Of a stretch of DNA of 64,000 nt, positions 40,276 to 52,559 are shown piece by piece. Made by a program: the position numbers and the translations under genes. The notes beneath the pieces are model-generated. The model searched no databases and was not told the DNA's origin. It saw nothing but the letters and a program-made list of their open reading frames with translations. Origin of the DNA: Callipepla californica brunnescens (Eukaryota > Chordata > Aves > Galliformes > Odontophoridae); NCBI GenBank assembly GCA_023055505.1, contig JALIRH010000030.1:9278255-9342254 (forward strand), in the 5' to 3' direction. Numbering within the stretch: the first letter of the stretch is position 1; each line of letters starts with the position of its first letter.

Positions 40276-40413
40276 TTAGCGCTCTGACGAGGGGCAGTCG
40301 GGGGCGCAGCTGCACGCCGCGTGCGGGGCCGACACGGCCGAGCTCGGGGGGCGGCGCCCGTTCACCACCAGCGCCAGCGGGGACGGCACGCGCACTGCCG
40401 AGAACGAGAAGCT
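40276..40413 (-). CDS. TTC5: TTC5 last exon (end of OB fold, C-terminus)
   Basis: Acceptor TCCCGCAG|AGC at 40413, phase 0, 45 codons and TAA at 40278-40276. It encodes [20 protein letters not shown], matching the mammalian TTC5 end 'YSFSSVRVETPLLLVVNGK', then a less conserved tail with four Cys (ACSCAPDC). The sequence is GC-rich with many CpGs, unlike the arrays on either side. Confidence 0.88.
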   Translation of the reverse strand, partial: SFSFSAVRVPSPLALVVNGRRPPSSAVSAPHAACSCAPDCPSSER

Positions 40414-40433
40414 CTGCGGGACCAGGACGCACC

Positions 40434-41719
40434 AGTTAGGACCAGTACGGACCAGTACGGACCAATATAGACCAGTACAGACCAGTATGGAACAGTACGG
40501 ACCGGTATGGAACAGTACGGACCAGTACGGACCAGTATGGACCAGTACGGACTAGTACGGACTAGTACGGGCCAGTACGGACCAGTACGGACCAGTACGG
40601 ACCAGTACAGACCAGTACGGACCAGTATGGACCAGAACGGACCGGTACGGACCAGTACAGACCAGTATGGAACAGTATGGACCAGTACAGACCAGTATGG
40701 AATAATACGGACCAGTATGGAACAGTACGGACCAGAATGGACCAGTATGGACCAGTATAGAACAGTACGGACCGGTATGGAACAGTACAGACCAATATAG
40801 ACCAGTACAGACCAGTATGGAACAGTATGGACCAATATAGACCAGTACAGACCAGTAAGGACCAGTATGGACCGGTATGGAACAGTACGGATCAGTACGG
40901 ACTCGTATGGAACAGTATGGACCAATATAGACCAGTACAGACCAGTAAGGACCAGTATGGACCGGTATGGAACAGTACGGATCAGTACGGACTGGTATGG
41001 AACAGTACAGACCGGTATGGAACAGTACAGACCAGTACGGACTAGTACGGGCCAGTACGGATCAGTATGGAACAGTACGGACCAGTATGGACCAGTACGG
41101 ACCAGTACGGACCAGTAAGGACCAGTATGGACCAGTATGGAACAGTACAGACCGGTATGGAACAGTATGGACCAGTACAGACTGGTACGGGCCAGTACAG
41201 ACCAGTATGGAACAGTATGGACCAGTACAGACCAGTATGGAACAGTACGGACCAGTATGGAACAGTATGGACCAATATGGACCAGTACAGACCAGTACGG
41301 ATTAGTATAGAACAGTACGGACCAGTACGGAACAGTACAGACCAGTAAGGACCAGTACAGACAAGTATGGAACAGTACGGACCAGTACGGACCAGTACGG
41401 ACCAGTACGGACCAGTATAGAACAGTACGGACCAGTATGGAACAGTACGGACCAGTATGGAACAGTACGGACCAGTAAGGACCAGTACGGACCAGTAAGG
41501 ACCAGTACAGACCAGTACTGAACAGTACGGACCAGTATAGAACAGTACGGATCAGTACGGACCAATATGGAACAGTACGGACCAATATAGACCAGTACAG
41601 ACCAGTATGGAACAGTACGGACCGGTATGGAACAGTACGGACCAGTATGGATCAGTACAGACTGGTACAGGCCAGTACGGATCAGTATGGACCAGTACGG
41701 AACAGTACCAGTACCAGTA
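40434..41719 (+). repeat. TTC5: Array 2: ACCAGTACGG decamer minisatellite
   Basis: About 1.3 kb of 10-bp units ACCAGTACGG, with variants AACAGTATGG and ACCAATATAG. It begins about 20 bases beyond the last TTC5 exon, in the last intron. Long frames on both strands reflect the lack of stops in the unit. Confidence 0.97.
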
Positions 41720-44245
41720 CCCAGTCCCCCCCAGTCTCTCCCAGTTTGTCCCCAGTCCCTCCCAGTGCCCCATAACTCCCTCCTAGTCCACTCCCAGTCC
41801 ATCCCAGTCCCCCCCAGTTCCATCCCAGTTCCTCCCAGTTCCACCCCTGTCCCTCCCAGTCCCCTCCCAGTTCCCTCCCAGTCCCTCCCAGTCCCCTCCC
41901 AGTCCCTCCCAGTCCCTCCCAGTACCCCCATACTCCCTCCCAGTCCCTCCCAGTCCCTCCCAGTCCGTCCCAGTGCCCCCCAGTCCCTCCCAGTCCCTCC
42001 CAGTTCCCTCCCAGTCCCCTCCCAGTCCCTCCCAGTGCCCCCCAGTCCCTCCCAGTCCCTCCCAGTCCCCTCCCAGTTCCCCCCCAGTCCCTCCCAGTCC
42101 CTCCCAGTCCCTCCCAGTTCCCTCCCAGTCCCCTCCCAGTCCCTCCCAGTGCCCCCCAGTCCCTCCCAGTCCCTCCCAGTCCCCTCCCAGTTCCCCCCCA
42201 GTCCCTCCCAGTCCATCCCAGTCCCTCCCAGTGCCCCCCAGTGCCCCCCAGTCCCTCCCAGTCCATCCCAGTTTGTCCCAGTCCCTCCCAGTGCCCTGTA
42301 ACTCCCTCCCAGTCCCCTCCCAGTCCCCTCCCAGTGCCCCCCAGTCCCTCCCAGTCCCTTCCAGTTTGTCCCCAGTCCCTCCCAGTGCCCCATAACTCCC
42401 TCCCAGTTCCCCCCCAGTCCCTCCCAGTCCCCCCCAGTTCCACCCCAGTCCCTCCCAGTCCATCCCAGTCCCTCCCAGTCCCCTCCCAGTCCCTCCCAGT
42501 CCCCTCCCAGTCCATCCCAGTCCCTCCCAGTCCCTCCCAGTCCCTCCCAGTTCCCTCCCAGTCCCCTCCCAGTTCCCTCCCAGTTCCCTCCCAGTCCCCT
42601 CCCAGTCCCTCCCAGTCCCCTCCCAGTCCCTCCCAGTCACTCCCAGTCCCTCCCAGTCCCCTCCCAGTCCCTCCCAGTCCCCTCCCAGTCCCTCCCAGTC
42701 CCTCCCAGTCCCCCCCAGTCCCTCCCAGTTTGTCCCAGTCCCTCCCAGTGCCCCATAACTCCTTCCCAGTTCCCTCCCAGTCCCTCCCAGTCCCCTCCCA
42801 GTCCCCTCCCAGTGCCCCCCAGTCCCTCCCAGTCCCTCCCAGTTTGTCCCCAGTCCCTCCCAGTGCCCCATAACTCCCTCCCAGTTCCCCCCCAGTCCCT
42901 CTCAGTCCCCCCCAGTTCCACCCCAGTCCCTCCCAGTCCATCCCAGTCCCTCCCAGTCCCCTCCCAGTCCATCCCAGTCCCCTCCCAGTCCATCCCAGTC
43001 CCTCCCAGTCCCCTCCCAGTCCATCCCAGTCCCTCCCAGTTCCCTCCCAGTCCCTCCCAGTCCCCCCCAGTCCCTCCCAGTCCCTCCCAGTCCCTCCCAG
43101 TTCCACCCCTGTCCATCCCAGTCCCTCCCAGTGCCCCCCAGTGCCCCCAGTCCCTCCCAGTCCATCCCAGTTTGTCCCAGTCCCTCCCAGTTCCCTCCCA
43201 GTTCCCTCCCAGTCCCTCCCAGTCCCCCCCAGTTCCACCCCAGTCCCTCCCAGTTCCCTCCCAGACCCTCCCAGTACCCCCACACTCCCTCCCAGTCCCC
43301 CCCAGTCCCTCCCAGTCCCTCCCAGTCCCCTCCCAGTCCATCCCAGTCCCTCCCAGTCCCTCCCAGTCCCTCCCAGTTCCCTCCCAGTCCCCTCCCAGTT
43401 CCCTCCCAGTTCCCTCCCAGTCCCCTCCCAGTCCCTCCCAGTCCCCTCCCAGTCCCTCCCAGTCACTCCCAGTCCCTCCCAGTCCCCTCCCAGTCCCTCC
43501 CAGTCCCCTCCCAGTCCCTCCCAGTCCCTCCCAGTCCCCCCCAGTCCCTCCCAGTTTGTCCCAGTCCCTCCCAGTGCCCCATAACTCCTTCCCAGTTCCC
43601 TCCCAGTCCCTCCCAGTCCCCTCCCAGTCCCCTCCCAGTGCCCCCCAGTCCCTCCCAGTCCCTCCCAGTTTGTCCCCAGTCCCTCCCAGTGCCCCATAAC
43701 TCCCTCCCAGTTCCCCCCCAGTCCCTCTCAGTCCCCCCCAGTTCCACCCCAGTCCCTCCCAGTCCATCCCAGTCCCTCCCAGTCCCCTCCCAGTCCATCC
43801 CAGTCCCCTCCCAGTCCATCCCAGTCCCTCCCAGTCCCCTCCCAGTCCATCCCAGTCCCTCCCAGTTCCCTCCCAGTCCCTCCCAGTCCCCCCCAGTCCC
43901 TCCCAGTCCCTCCCAGTCCCTCCCAGTTCCACCCCTGTCCATCCCAGTCCCTCCCAGTGCCCCCCAGTGCCCCCAGTCCCTCCCAGTCCATCCCAGTTTG
44001 TCCCAGTCCCTCCCAGTTCCCTCCCAGTTCCCTCCCAGTCCCTCCCAGTCCCCCCCAGTTCCACCCCAGTCCCTCCCAGTTCCCTCCCAGACCCTCCCAG
44101 TACCCCCACACTCCCTCCCAGTCCCCCCCAGTCCCTCCCAGTCCCTCCCAGTCCCCCCCAGTCCCTCCCAGTTTGTCCCAGTTCCCTCCCAGTGCCCCAT
44201 AACTCCCTCCCAGTCCATCCCAGTCCCCTCCCAGTCCGTCCCAGT
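41720..44245 (+). repeat. TTC5: Array 3: CCCAGTCCCT decamer minisatellite
   Basis: About 2.5 kb of CCCAGTCCCT, CCCAGTTCCC and CCCAGTCCAT units in the same TTC5 intron as array 2. An internal direct duplication of about 0.83 kb exists: for example 'gccccataactccctcccag' at 42865 recurs at 43691. On the transcribed (minus) sense it reads ACTGGGAGGG. Confidence 0.97.
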
Positions 44246-44251
44246 GCCCAC

Positions 44252-44393
44252 CTTGCCGTGGTGCACGATGTGGTGCCGGTGGATGTGGGGCTGCCCCACG
44301 GCGACCGCGTCCCCCACGGAGAGCGCCCACTGCGGGGCCGCGTTGTGCACCAACAGCGCCACCGCCCCAGAGCCGTCCGACAGCCCCACGGCG
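44252..44393 (-). CDS. TTC5: TTC5 OB-fold exon
   Basis: 142 nt between acceptor TGCCCCACAG|C (44393) and donor AAG|GTGGGC (44252). The first base completes a Leu codon begun in the preceding exon, then 47 codons end in phase 0. It encodes 'VGLSDGSGAVALLVHN' and 'WALSVGDAVAVGQPHIHRHHI', parallel to mammalian 'GLVDSDGPCYAVMVYN' and '[21 protein letters not shown]'. The first part of this exon, with its acceptor, recurs five times in the intron upstream (46817-51591). Confidence 0.88.
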
Positions 44394-46816
44394 CTGTGGG
44401 GCAGAGCAACGCTATGGGGCGGCTATGGGGCGCTATGGGGCGCTATGGGCCTCTATGGGGCTCTATGGGATGCTATGGGGCAGCTATGGGGCTCTATGGG
44501 TCTCTATGGGGGAATATGGGGCTCTATGGGGCAGCTATGGGGCACTATGGGGGAATATGGGGTGGCTATGGGGAAATATGGGGTTCTGTGGGTCTCTATG
44601 GGGCGCTATGGGGCAGCTATGGGGCTCTATGGGGCTCTATGGGGCGCTATGGGGCAGCTATGGGGCACTATGGGTCTCTATGGGGCAGCTATGGGGCACT
44701 ATGGGGGAATATGGGGTGGCTTTGGGGCAGTAAGGGGGACTATGGGGCGCTATGGGGCAGCTCTGGTGCTCTATGGGGCTCTATGGGGCACTATGGGGCA
44801 GCTATGGGGCACAATGTGTCTCTATGGGGCATCTATGGGGCACTATGTGGGAATATGGGGTGGCTATGGGGCAGCTATGGGGCTCTATGGGGCGCTATGG
44901 GGCAGCTATGGGGCTCTATGGGGCTCTATGGGGCAGCTATGGAGCACTATGGGGCACTATGGGGTGGCTATGGGGCAGCTATGGGGCTCTATGGGGCTCT
45001 ATGGGGCGCTATGGGGCAGCTATGGGGCGCTATGGGGCAGCTATGGGGGAATATGGGGTTCTATGGGGCAGCTATGGGGCACTATGGGGTGGCTGTGGGG
45101 CAGTAAGGGGGATTATGGGGCTCTATGGGGCAACTATGGGGCGCTATGGGCAGCTATGGGGCACTATGGGGCTCTATGGGGCGCTATGGGGCGCTATGGG
45201 GGAATATGGGGCTCTATGGGGCAGCTATGGAGCACTATGGGGCACTATGGGGCAGCTATGGGGCGCTATGGGGCAGCTATGGGGCACAATGTGTCTCTAT
45301 GGGGCAGCTATGGGGCACTATGTGGGAATATGGGGTGGCTATGGGGCAGCTATGGGGCTCTATGGAGCGCTATGGGGCAGCTATGGGGGAATATGGGGCT
45401 CTATGGTTTCTATGGGGCGCTATGGGGCAGCTATGGGGCAGCTATGGGGGAATATGGGGTTCTATGGGGCACTATGGGGTGGCTGTGGGGCAGTAAGGGG
45501 GATTATGGGGCTCTATGGGGCAGATATGGATCTCTATGGGCAGCTATGGGGCTCTATGGGGCTCTATGGGGCAGTAATGGGGCTCTATGGGGCACTATGG
45601 GGCAGCTATGGGGTTCTAAGGAGCGCTACGGGGTGCTATGGGGCAGCTATGGGGCAGCTATGGGGGAATATGGGGTTCTATGGGGCAGCTATGGGGCACT
45701 ATGGGGTGGCTGTGGGGCAGTAAGGGGGATTATGGGGCTCTATGGGGCAGATATGGATCTCTATGGGCAGCTATGGGGCACTATGGGGCTCTATGGGGCG
45801 CTATGGGGCAGCTATGGGGCTCTATGGGCCTCTATGGGGCTCTATGGGGCAGCTATGGGGCTCTATGGGGCTCTATGGGGCAGTAATGGGGCTCTATGGG
45901 GCACTATGGGGCAGCTATGGGGTTCTAAGGAGCGCTATGGGGTGCTATGGGGCAGCTATGGGGAAATATGGGGTTCTATGGGGCAGCTATGGGGCACTAT
46001 GGGGCTCTATGGGGTGCTATGGGGCAGCTATGGGGCTCTATGGGGTGCTATGGGGCAGCTATGGGGCTCTATGGGGCAGCTATGGGGCAGCTATGGGGCA
46101 GCTATGGGGCACTATGGGTCTCTATGGGGCAGCTATGGGGTACTATGGGGGAATATGGGGTGGCTGTGGGGCAGTAAGGGGGACTATGGGGCTCTATGGG
46201 GCAATTATGGGGCACTATGGGTCTCTATGGGTCTCTATGGGGCGCTATGGGGCAGCTGTGGGGCAGGCTATGGGGGAATATGGGGTTCTATGGGGGAATG
46301 TGGGGCACTATGGGGCTGCTATGGGGCACTATGGGGTTCTATGTGTCTTTATGGGGCGCTATGGGGCTCTATGGGGCTCTATGGGGTGCTATGGGGCACC
46401 TATGGGGCTCTATGGGTCTCTATGGAAGAATATGGGCCTCTATGGGGCATCTATGGGGCACTATGGGGCAGTATGGGGCACTATGTGTCTCTATGGGGCA
46501 GCTATGGGGCAGTTATGGGGAAATATGGGGCTCTATGGGGCTGCTATGGGTCTTTATGGGGGGCTATGGGGGAATATGGGGCAGCTATGGGGCTCTATGG
46601 GGCAGTAATGGGGCAGCTATGGGGCAGCTATAGGGCACAATGTGTCTCTATGGGGCAGCTATGGGGCACGACGGGGTTCTAAGGGGCGCTATGGGGCAGC
46701 TATGGGTCTCTATGGGGCAGACATGGATCTCTATGGGCAGCTATGGGGCTCTATGGAGCGCTATGGGGCGCTATGGGGCAGCTATGGGGCACTATGGGGC
46801 AGCTATGGGGCGCTAT

Positions 46817-46891
46817 GGGGCCGCATTGTGCACCAACAGTGCCACCACCCCAGAGCCGTCCGACAGCCCCACAGCGCTGTGGGGCAGAGAG
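46817..46891 (-). pseudogene. TTC5 OB-exon fragment, copy a
   Basis: Matches 44336-44404: 3' splice site plus the first ~58 nt of the exon, with a few changes (gtgccaccacc, cacagcgct). It is fused to CTATGGGG units on both sides, with no 5' splice site. Confidence 0.85.
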
Positions 46892-48260
46892 AGCGCTATG
46901 GGGCAGCTATGGGGCGCTATGGGGCTCTATGGGGCTCTATGGGGCTCTATGGGGCGCTATGGGGCAGCTATGGGGCTCTATGGGTCTCTATAGGGGAATA
47001 TGGGGCTCTATGGGGCAGCTATGGGGCACTATGGGGGAATATGGGGTGGCTATGGGGAAATATGGGGTTCTGTGGGTCTCTATGGGGCGCTATGGGGCAG
47101 CTATGGGGCTCTATGGGGCTCTATGGGGCGCTATGGGGCAGCTATGGGGCAGCTATGGGGCACTATGGGGGAATATGGGGTGGCTGTGGGGCAGTAAGGG
47201 GGACTATGGGGCGCTATGGGGCAGCTTTGGTGCTCTATGGGGCTCTATGGGGCACTATGGGGCAGCAATGGGGCACAATGTGTCTCTATGGGGCATCTAT
47301 GGGGCACTATGTGGGAATATGGGGTGGCTATGGGGCAGCTATGGGGCTCTATGGAGCGCTATGGGGCAGCTATGGGGGAATATGGGGCTCTGTGGTTTCT
47401 ATGGGGCGCTATGGGGCAGCTATGGGGCTCTATGGGGCAGTAATGGGGCTCTATGGGGCACTATGGGGCAGCTATGGGGTTCTAAGGAGCGCTATGGGGT
47501 GCTATGGGGCAGCTATGGGGGAATATGGGGTTCTATGGGGCAGCTATGGGGCAGCTATGGGGGAATATGGGGTTCTATGGGGCAGCTATGGGGCACTATG
47601 GGGTGGCTGTGGGGCAGTAAGGGGGATTATGGGGCTCTATGGGGCAGATATGGATCTCTATGGGCAGCTATGGGGCACTATGGGGCTCTATGGGGCGCTA
47701 TGGGGCAGCTATGGGGCTCTATGGGTCTCTATGGGGGAATATGGGGCTCTATGGGGCAGCTATGGGGCAGCTATGGGGCAGCTATGGGGCACTATGGGTC
47801 TCTATGGGGCAGCTATGGGGTACTATGGGGGAATATGGGGTGGCTGTGGGGCAGTAAGGGGGACTATGGGGCTCTATGGGGCAATTATGGGGCACTATGG
47901 GTCTCTATGGGTCTCTATGGGGCGCTATGGGGCAGCTGTGGGGCAGGCTATGGGGGAATATGGGGTTCTATGGGGCACTATGGGGCTGCTATGGGGCACT
48001 ATGGGGTTCTATGGGTCTTTATGGGGCAGCTACAGGGCTCTATGGGGCACCTATGGGGCACCTATGGGGCACTATGGGGTTCTAAGGGGCACTATGGGGC
48101 AGCTATGGGTCTCTATGTGGCACTATGGGGCAGCTATGGGGCACAATGTGTCTCTATGGGGCAGCTATGGGTCTCTATGGGGCAGACATGGATCTCTATG
48201 GGCAGCTATGGGGAACTATGGGGTTCTATGGGTCTCTATGGGGCAGCTATGGGGCGCTAT

Positions 48261-48340
48261 GGGGCCGCATTGTGCACCAACAGCGCCACCGCCCCAGAGC
48301 CGTCCGACAGCCCCACGGCGCTGTGGGGCAGAGCAACGCT
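48261..48340 (-). pseudogene. TTC5 OB-exon fragment, copy b
   Basis: Nearly identical to 44336-44404, including the 'ccacggcgctgtggggcagagcaacg' acceptor side. Same truncation point as copy a. Confidence 0.85.
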
Positions 48341-48931
48341 ATGGGGCGGCTATGGGGCGCTATGGGGCGCTATGGGCCTCTATGGGGCTCTATGGGGCGC
48401 TATGGGGCGGCTATGGGGCAGCTATGGGGGGAATATGGGGTTCCATGGGTGTCTATTGGGTGCTATGGGGCAGCTATGGGGCTCTATGGGGGAATGTGGG
48501 GCTCTATGGGGCAGCTATGGGTCTTTATGGGGGGCTATGGGGGAATATGGGGCTCTATGGGGCAGTAATGGGGCAGCTATGGGTCTCTATGGGGCGCTAT
48601 GGGGCAGCTGTGGGGCAGGCTATGGGGGAATATGGGGTTCTATGGGGGAATGTGGGGCTCTATGGGGTGCTATGGGGCACTATGGGGCAGCTATGGGGAA
48701 ATATGGGGTTCTATGGGTCTCTATGGGGCACTATGGGGCTCTATGGGGCACTATGGAGCGCTATGGGGCACTATGGGGCAGCTATGGGGCACAATGTGTC
48801 TCTATGGGGCAGCTATGGGTCACTATGGGGGAATATGGGGTGGCTATGGGGGCAGCTATGGGGAACTATGGGGTTCTATGGGTCTCTATGGGGCGCTATG
48901 GGGCAACTATGGGGCAGCTATGGGGCGCTAT

Positions 48932-49011
48932 GGGGCCACGTTGTGCACCAACAGCGCCACCCGCCCCAGAGCCGTCCGACAGCCCCACGGCGCTGTGGGG
49001 CAGAGCAACGC
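48932..49011 (-). pseudogene. TTC5 OB-exon fragment, copy c
   Basis: Same fragment with one extra C (gccacccgcc) and gccacg in place of gccgcg; acceptor kept. Confidence 0.85.
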
Positions 49012-50716
49012 TATGGGGCGGCTATGGGGCGCTATGGGGCTCTATGGGGCTCTATGGAGCTCTATGGGGCGCTATGGGGCAGCTATGGGGCTCTATGGGT
49101 CTCTATGGGGGAATATGGGGCTCTATGGGGCAGCTATGGGGCACTATGGGGGAATATGGGGTGGCTATGGGGAAATATGGGGTTCTGTGGGTCTCTATGG
49201 GGCGCTATGGGGCGGCTATGGGGCGCTATGGGGCGCTATGGGGCTCTATGGGGCGCTATGGGGCAGCTATGGGGGAATATGGGGCTCTATGGGGCAGCTA
49301 TGGAGCACTATGGGGCACTATGGGGTGGCTATGGGGCAGCTATGGGGCTCTATGGGGCTCTATGGGGCGCTATGGGGCAGCTATGGGGCGCTATGGGGCA
49401 GCTATGGGGGAATATGGGGTTCTATGGGGCAGCTATGGGGCACTATGGGGTGGCTGTGGGGCAGTAAGGGGGATTATGGGGCTCTATGGGGCAACTATGG
49501 GGCGCTATGGGCAGCTATGGGGGAATATGGGGCTCTATGGGGCAGCTATGGAGCACTATGGGGCACTATGGGGCAGCTATGGGGCGCTATGGGGCAGCTA
49601 TGGGGCACAATGTGTCTCTATGGGGGCAGCTATGGGGCACTATGTGGGAATATGGGGTGGCTATGGGGCAGCTATGGGGCTCTATGGAGCGCTATGGGGC
49701 AGCTATGGGGGAATATGGGGCTCTATGGTTTCTATGGGGCGCTATGGGGCAGCTATGGGGCAGCTATGGGGCAGCTATGGGGGAATATGGGGTTCTATGG
49801 GGCACTATGGGGTGGCTGTGGGGCAGTAAGGGGGATTATGGGGCTCTATGGGGCAGATATGGATCTCTATGGGCAGCTATGGGGCTCTATGGGCCTCTAT
49901 GGGGCTCTATGGGGCAGCTATGGGGCTCTATGGGGCTCTATGGGGCAGTAATGGGGCTCTATGGGGCACTATGGGGCAGCTATGGGGTTCTAAGGAGCGC
50001 TACGGGGTGCTATGGGGCAGCTATGGGGCAGCTATGGGGGAATATGGGGTTCTATGGGGCAGCTATGGGGCACTATGGGGTGGCTGTGGGGCAGTAAGGG
50101 GGATTATGGGGCTCTATGGGGCAGATATGGATCTCTATGGGCAGCTATGGGGCACTATGGGGCTCTATGGGGCGCTATGGGGCAGCTATGGGGCTCTATG
50201 GGTCTCTATGGGGGAATATGGGGCTCTATGGGGCAGCTATGGGGCAGCTATGGGGCACTATGGGTCTCTATGGGGCAGCTATGGGGTACTATGGGGGAAT
50301 ATGGGGTGGCTGTGGGGCAGTAAGGGGGACTATGGGGCTCTATGGGGCAATTATGGGGCACTATGGGTCTCTATGGGTCTCTATGGGGCGCTATGGGGCA
50401 GCTGTGGGGCAGGCTATGGGGGAATATGGGGTTCTATGGGGGAATGTGGGGGCACTATGGGGCGCTATGGGGCTCTATGGGGCTCTATGGGGCACCTATG
50501 GGGCACTATGGGGTTCTAAGGGGCACTATGGGGCAGCTATGGGTCTCTATGTGGCACTATGGGGCAGCTATGGGGCACAATGTGTCTCTATGGGGCAGCT
50601 ATGGGTCTCTATGGAGCAGACATGGATCTCTATGGGCAGCTATGGGGCTCTATGGGGCAGCTATGGGGCACTATGGGGTTTTATGGGTCTCTATGGGGGC
50701 AGCTATGGGGCGCTAT

Positions 50717-50793
50717 GGGGCCGCGTTTTGCACCAACAGCGCCACCGCCCCAGAGCCATCCGACAGCCCCACGGCGCTGTGGGGCAGAGCAAC
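50717..50793 (-). pseudogene. TTC5 OB-exon fragment, copy d
   Basis: Same fragment with gttttgc in place of gttgtgc and agccatc in place of agccgtc; acceptor kept. Confidence 0.85.
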
Positions 50794-51512
50794 GCTATGG
50801 GGCGGCTATGGGGCGCTATGGGGGCACAATGTGTCTCTATGGGGCTCTATGGGTCTCTATGGGGCAGACATGGATCTCTATGGGCAGCTATGGGGCTCTA
50901 TGGGGTGCTATGGGGCAGCTATGGGGCCCTATGGGGCAGCTATGGGGCAGCTATGGGGCACTATGGGGTGGCTGTGGGGCAGTAAGGGGGATTATGGGGC
51001 TCTATAGGTCACTATGGGGCGCTATGGGGCAGCTATGGGTCTCTATGTGGCACTATGGGGCAGCTATGGGGCACAATGTGTCTCTATGGGGCAGCTATGG
51101 GTCTCTATGGGGCAGACATGGATCTCTATGGGCAGCTATGGGGCTCTATGGGGCGCTATGGGGCAGCTATGGGGCAGCTATGAGTCACAATGTGTCTCTA
51201 TGGGGCAGCTATGGGGCACTATGGGGTTCTAAGGGGCGCTATGGGGGCAGCTGTGGGGCAGGCTATGGGGGAATATGGGGGTTCTATGGGGGAATGTGGG
51301 GCTCTATGGGGCACTATGGGGCGCTATGGGGCAGACATTGATCTCTATGGGCAGCTATGGGGCTCTATGGAGCGCTATGGGGCGCTATGGGGCAGCTATG
51401 GGGCAGCTATGGGGGCGCTATGGGTCTCTATGGGGCAGACATTGATCTCTATGGGCAGCTATGGGGCTCTATGGAGCGCTATGGGGCAGCTATGGGGCGC
51501 TATGGGGCGCTA

Positions 51513-51591
51513 TGGGGCCGCATTGTGCACCAACAGCGCCACCGCCCCAGAGCCGTCTGACAGCCCCATGGCGCTGTGGGGCAGAGCAACG
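51513..51591 (-). pseudogene. TTC5 OB-exon fragment, copy e
   Basis: Same fragment with agccgtctg and cccatggcg changes; acceptor kept. It is the copy farthest upstream in the transcript sense. Confidence 0.85.
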
Positions 51592-52559
51592 CTATGGGGC
51601 AGCTGGGGGGGAGGATGTGGGGCAGCTATGGGGTGGCTATGGGGCAGCTATGGGGCTCTATGGGGGAATATGGGGCTATATGGGGCAGTAAATGGGGCGC
51701 TATGGGGCAGCTATGGGGCGCTATGGGGCAGCTATGGGGGAATATGGGGTTCTATGGGTCTCTATGGGGTGCTATGGGGCAGCTATGGGGCTCTATGGGG
51801 CTCTATGGGGCAGCTATGGGGCAGCTATGGGGCTCTATGGGGCTCTATGGGGCAGCTATGGGGCTCTATGGGGCTCTATGGGGCGCTATGGGTCAGTAAT
51901 GGGGGGACTATGGGGCAGCTATGGAAGAATATGGGGTTCTATGGGTCTCTATGGGGAGTTATGGGTCTCTATGGGGCAGCCATGGGGCTGCTATGGGGGT
52001 TCTATGGGGCGCTATGGGGCGCTATGGGGCAGCTGTGGGGCACAATGTGTCTCTATGGGGCAGCTATGGGGAAATATGGGGCTCTATGGGGGAATGTGGG
52101 TCTCTATGGGGCAGACATGAATCTGTATGGGCAGCAAGGGGCTCTATGGGGTGCTATGGGGCAGCTATGCGGCAGCTATGGGGCAGCTATGGGTCTCTAT
52201 GGGGCTCTATGGGGCAGCTATGGGGCAGTAAGGGGGACTATGGGGCACTATGGGGTTCTAAAGGGCGCTATGGGGCAGCTGTGGGGCAGTTATGCGTCTC
52301 TATGGGGGAATATTGGGCTCTATGGGGCAGCTATGGGGAAATATGGGGTGCTATGGGACAGCTATGGGGCTCTATGGGGTGCTATGGGGCAGCTATGGGG
52401 CACAATGTGTCTCTATGGGGCAGCTATGGGTCTCTATGGGGCGCTATGGGGCAGCTATGGGGCAGCAAGTGGGACTATGGGGTTCTAAGGGGTGCTATGG
52501 GTCTCTATGTGGGAATATGGGGCTCTATGGGGCACTATGGGGCTCTATGGGGCTCTATG

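Larger units (their letters stand above)
44405..52559 (+). repeat. TTC5: Array 4: CTATGGGGC(AG/T) 10-11-bp minisatellite with higher-order repeats
   Basis: About 8.1 kb of units such as CTATGGGGCAG, CTATGGGGCT and AATATGGGG. Larger blocks recur: the block starting 'ctaaggagcgctacggggtg' at 45616 is found again at about 49990, and 'ggctgtggggcagtaaggggg' occurs many times. It sits in one TTC5 intron together with array 5. The very long frames (up to more than 1,000 codons, in more than one frame) arise because the unit contains no stop. Confidence 0.97.

Noticed and set aside
40362..44409. Long minus-strand frames in arrays 2 and 3 (Tyr-Trp-Ser-Val and Trp-Glu-Gly-Leu-rich)
   Set aside because: Repeat translations that run through TTC5 splice sites; only the TTC5 exon parts are real coding sequence.
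43131..50985. Very long open frames on the plus strand in array 4 (up to about 1,180 codons, Gly/Trp/Tyr/Leu/Met-rich)
   Set aside because: They overlap each other in different frames, begin and end inside the array, and simply translate stop-free 10-11-bp units. The only non-repeat islands in them are TTC5 exon pieces on the other strand.
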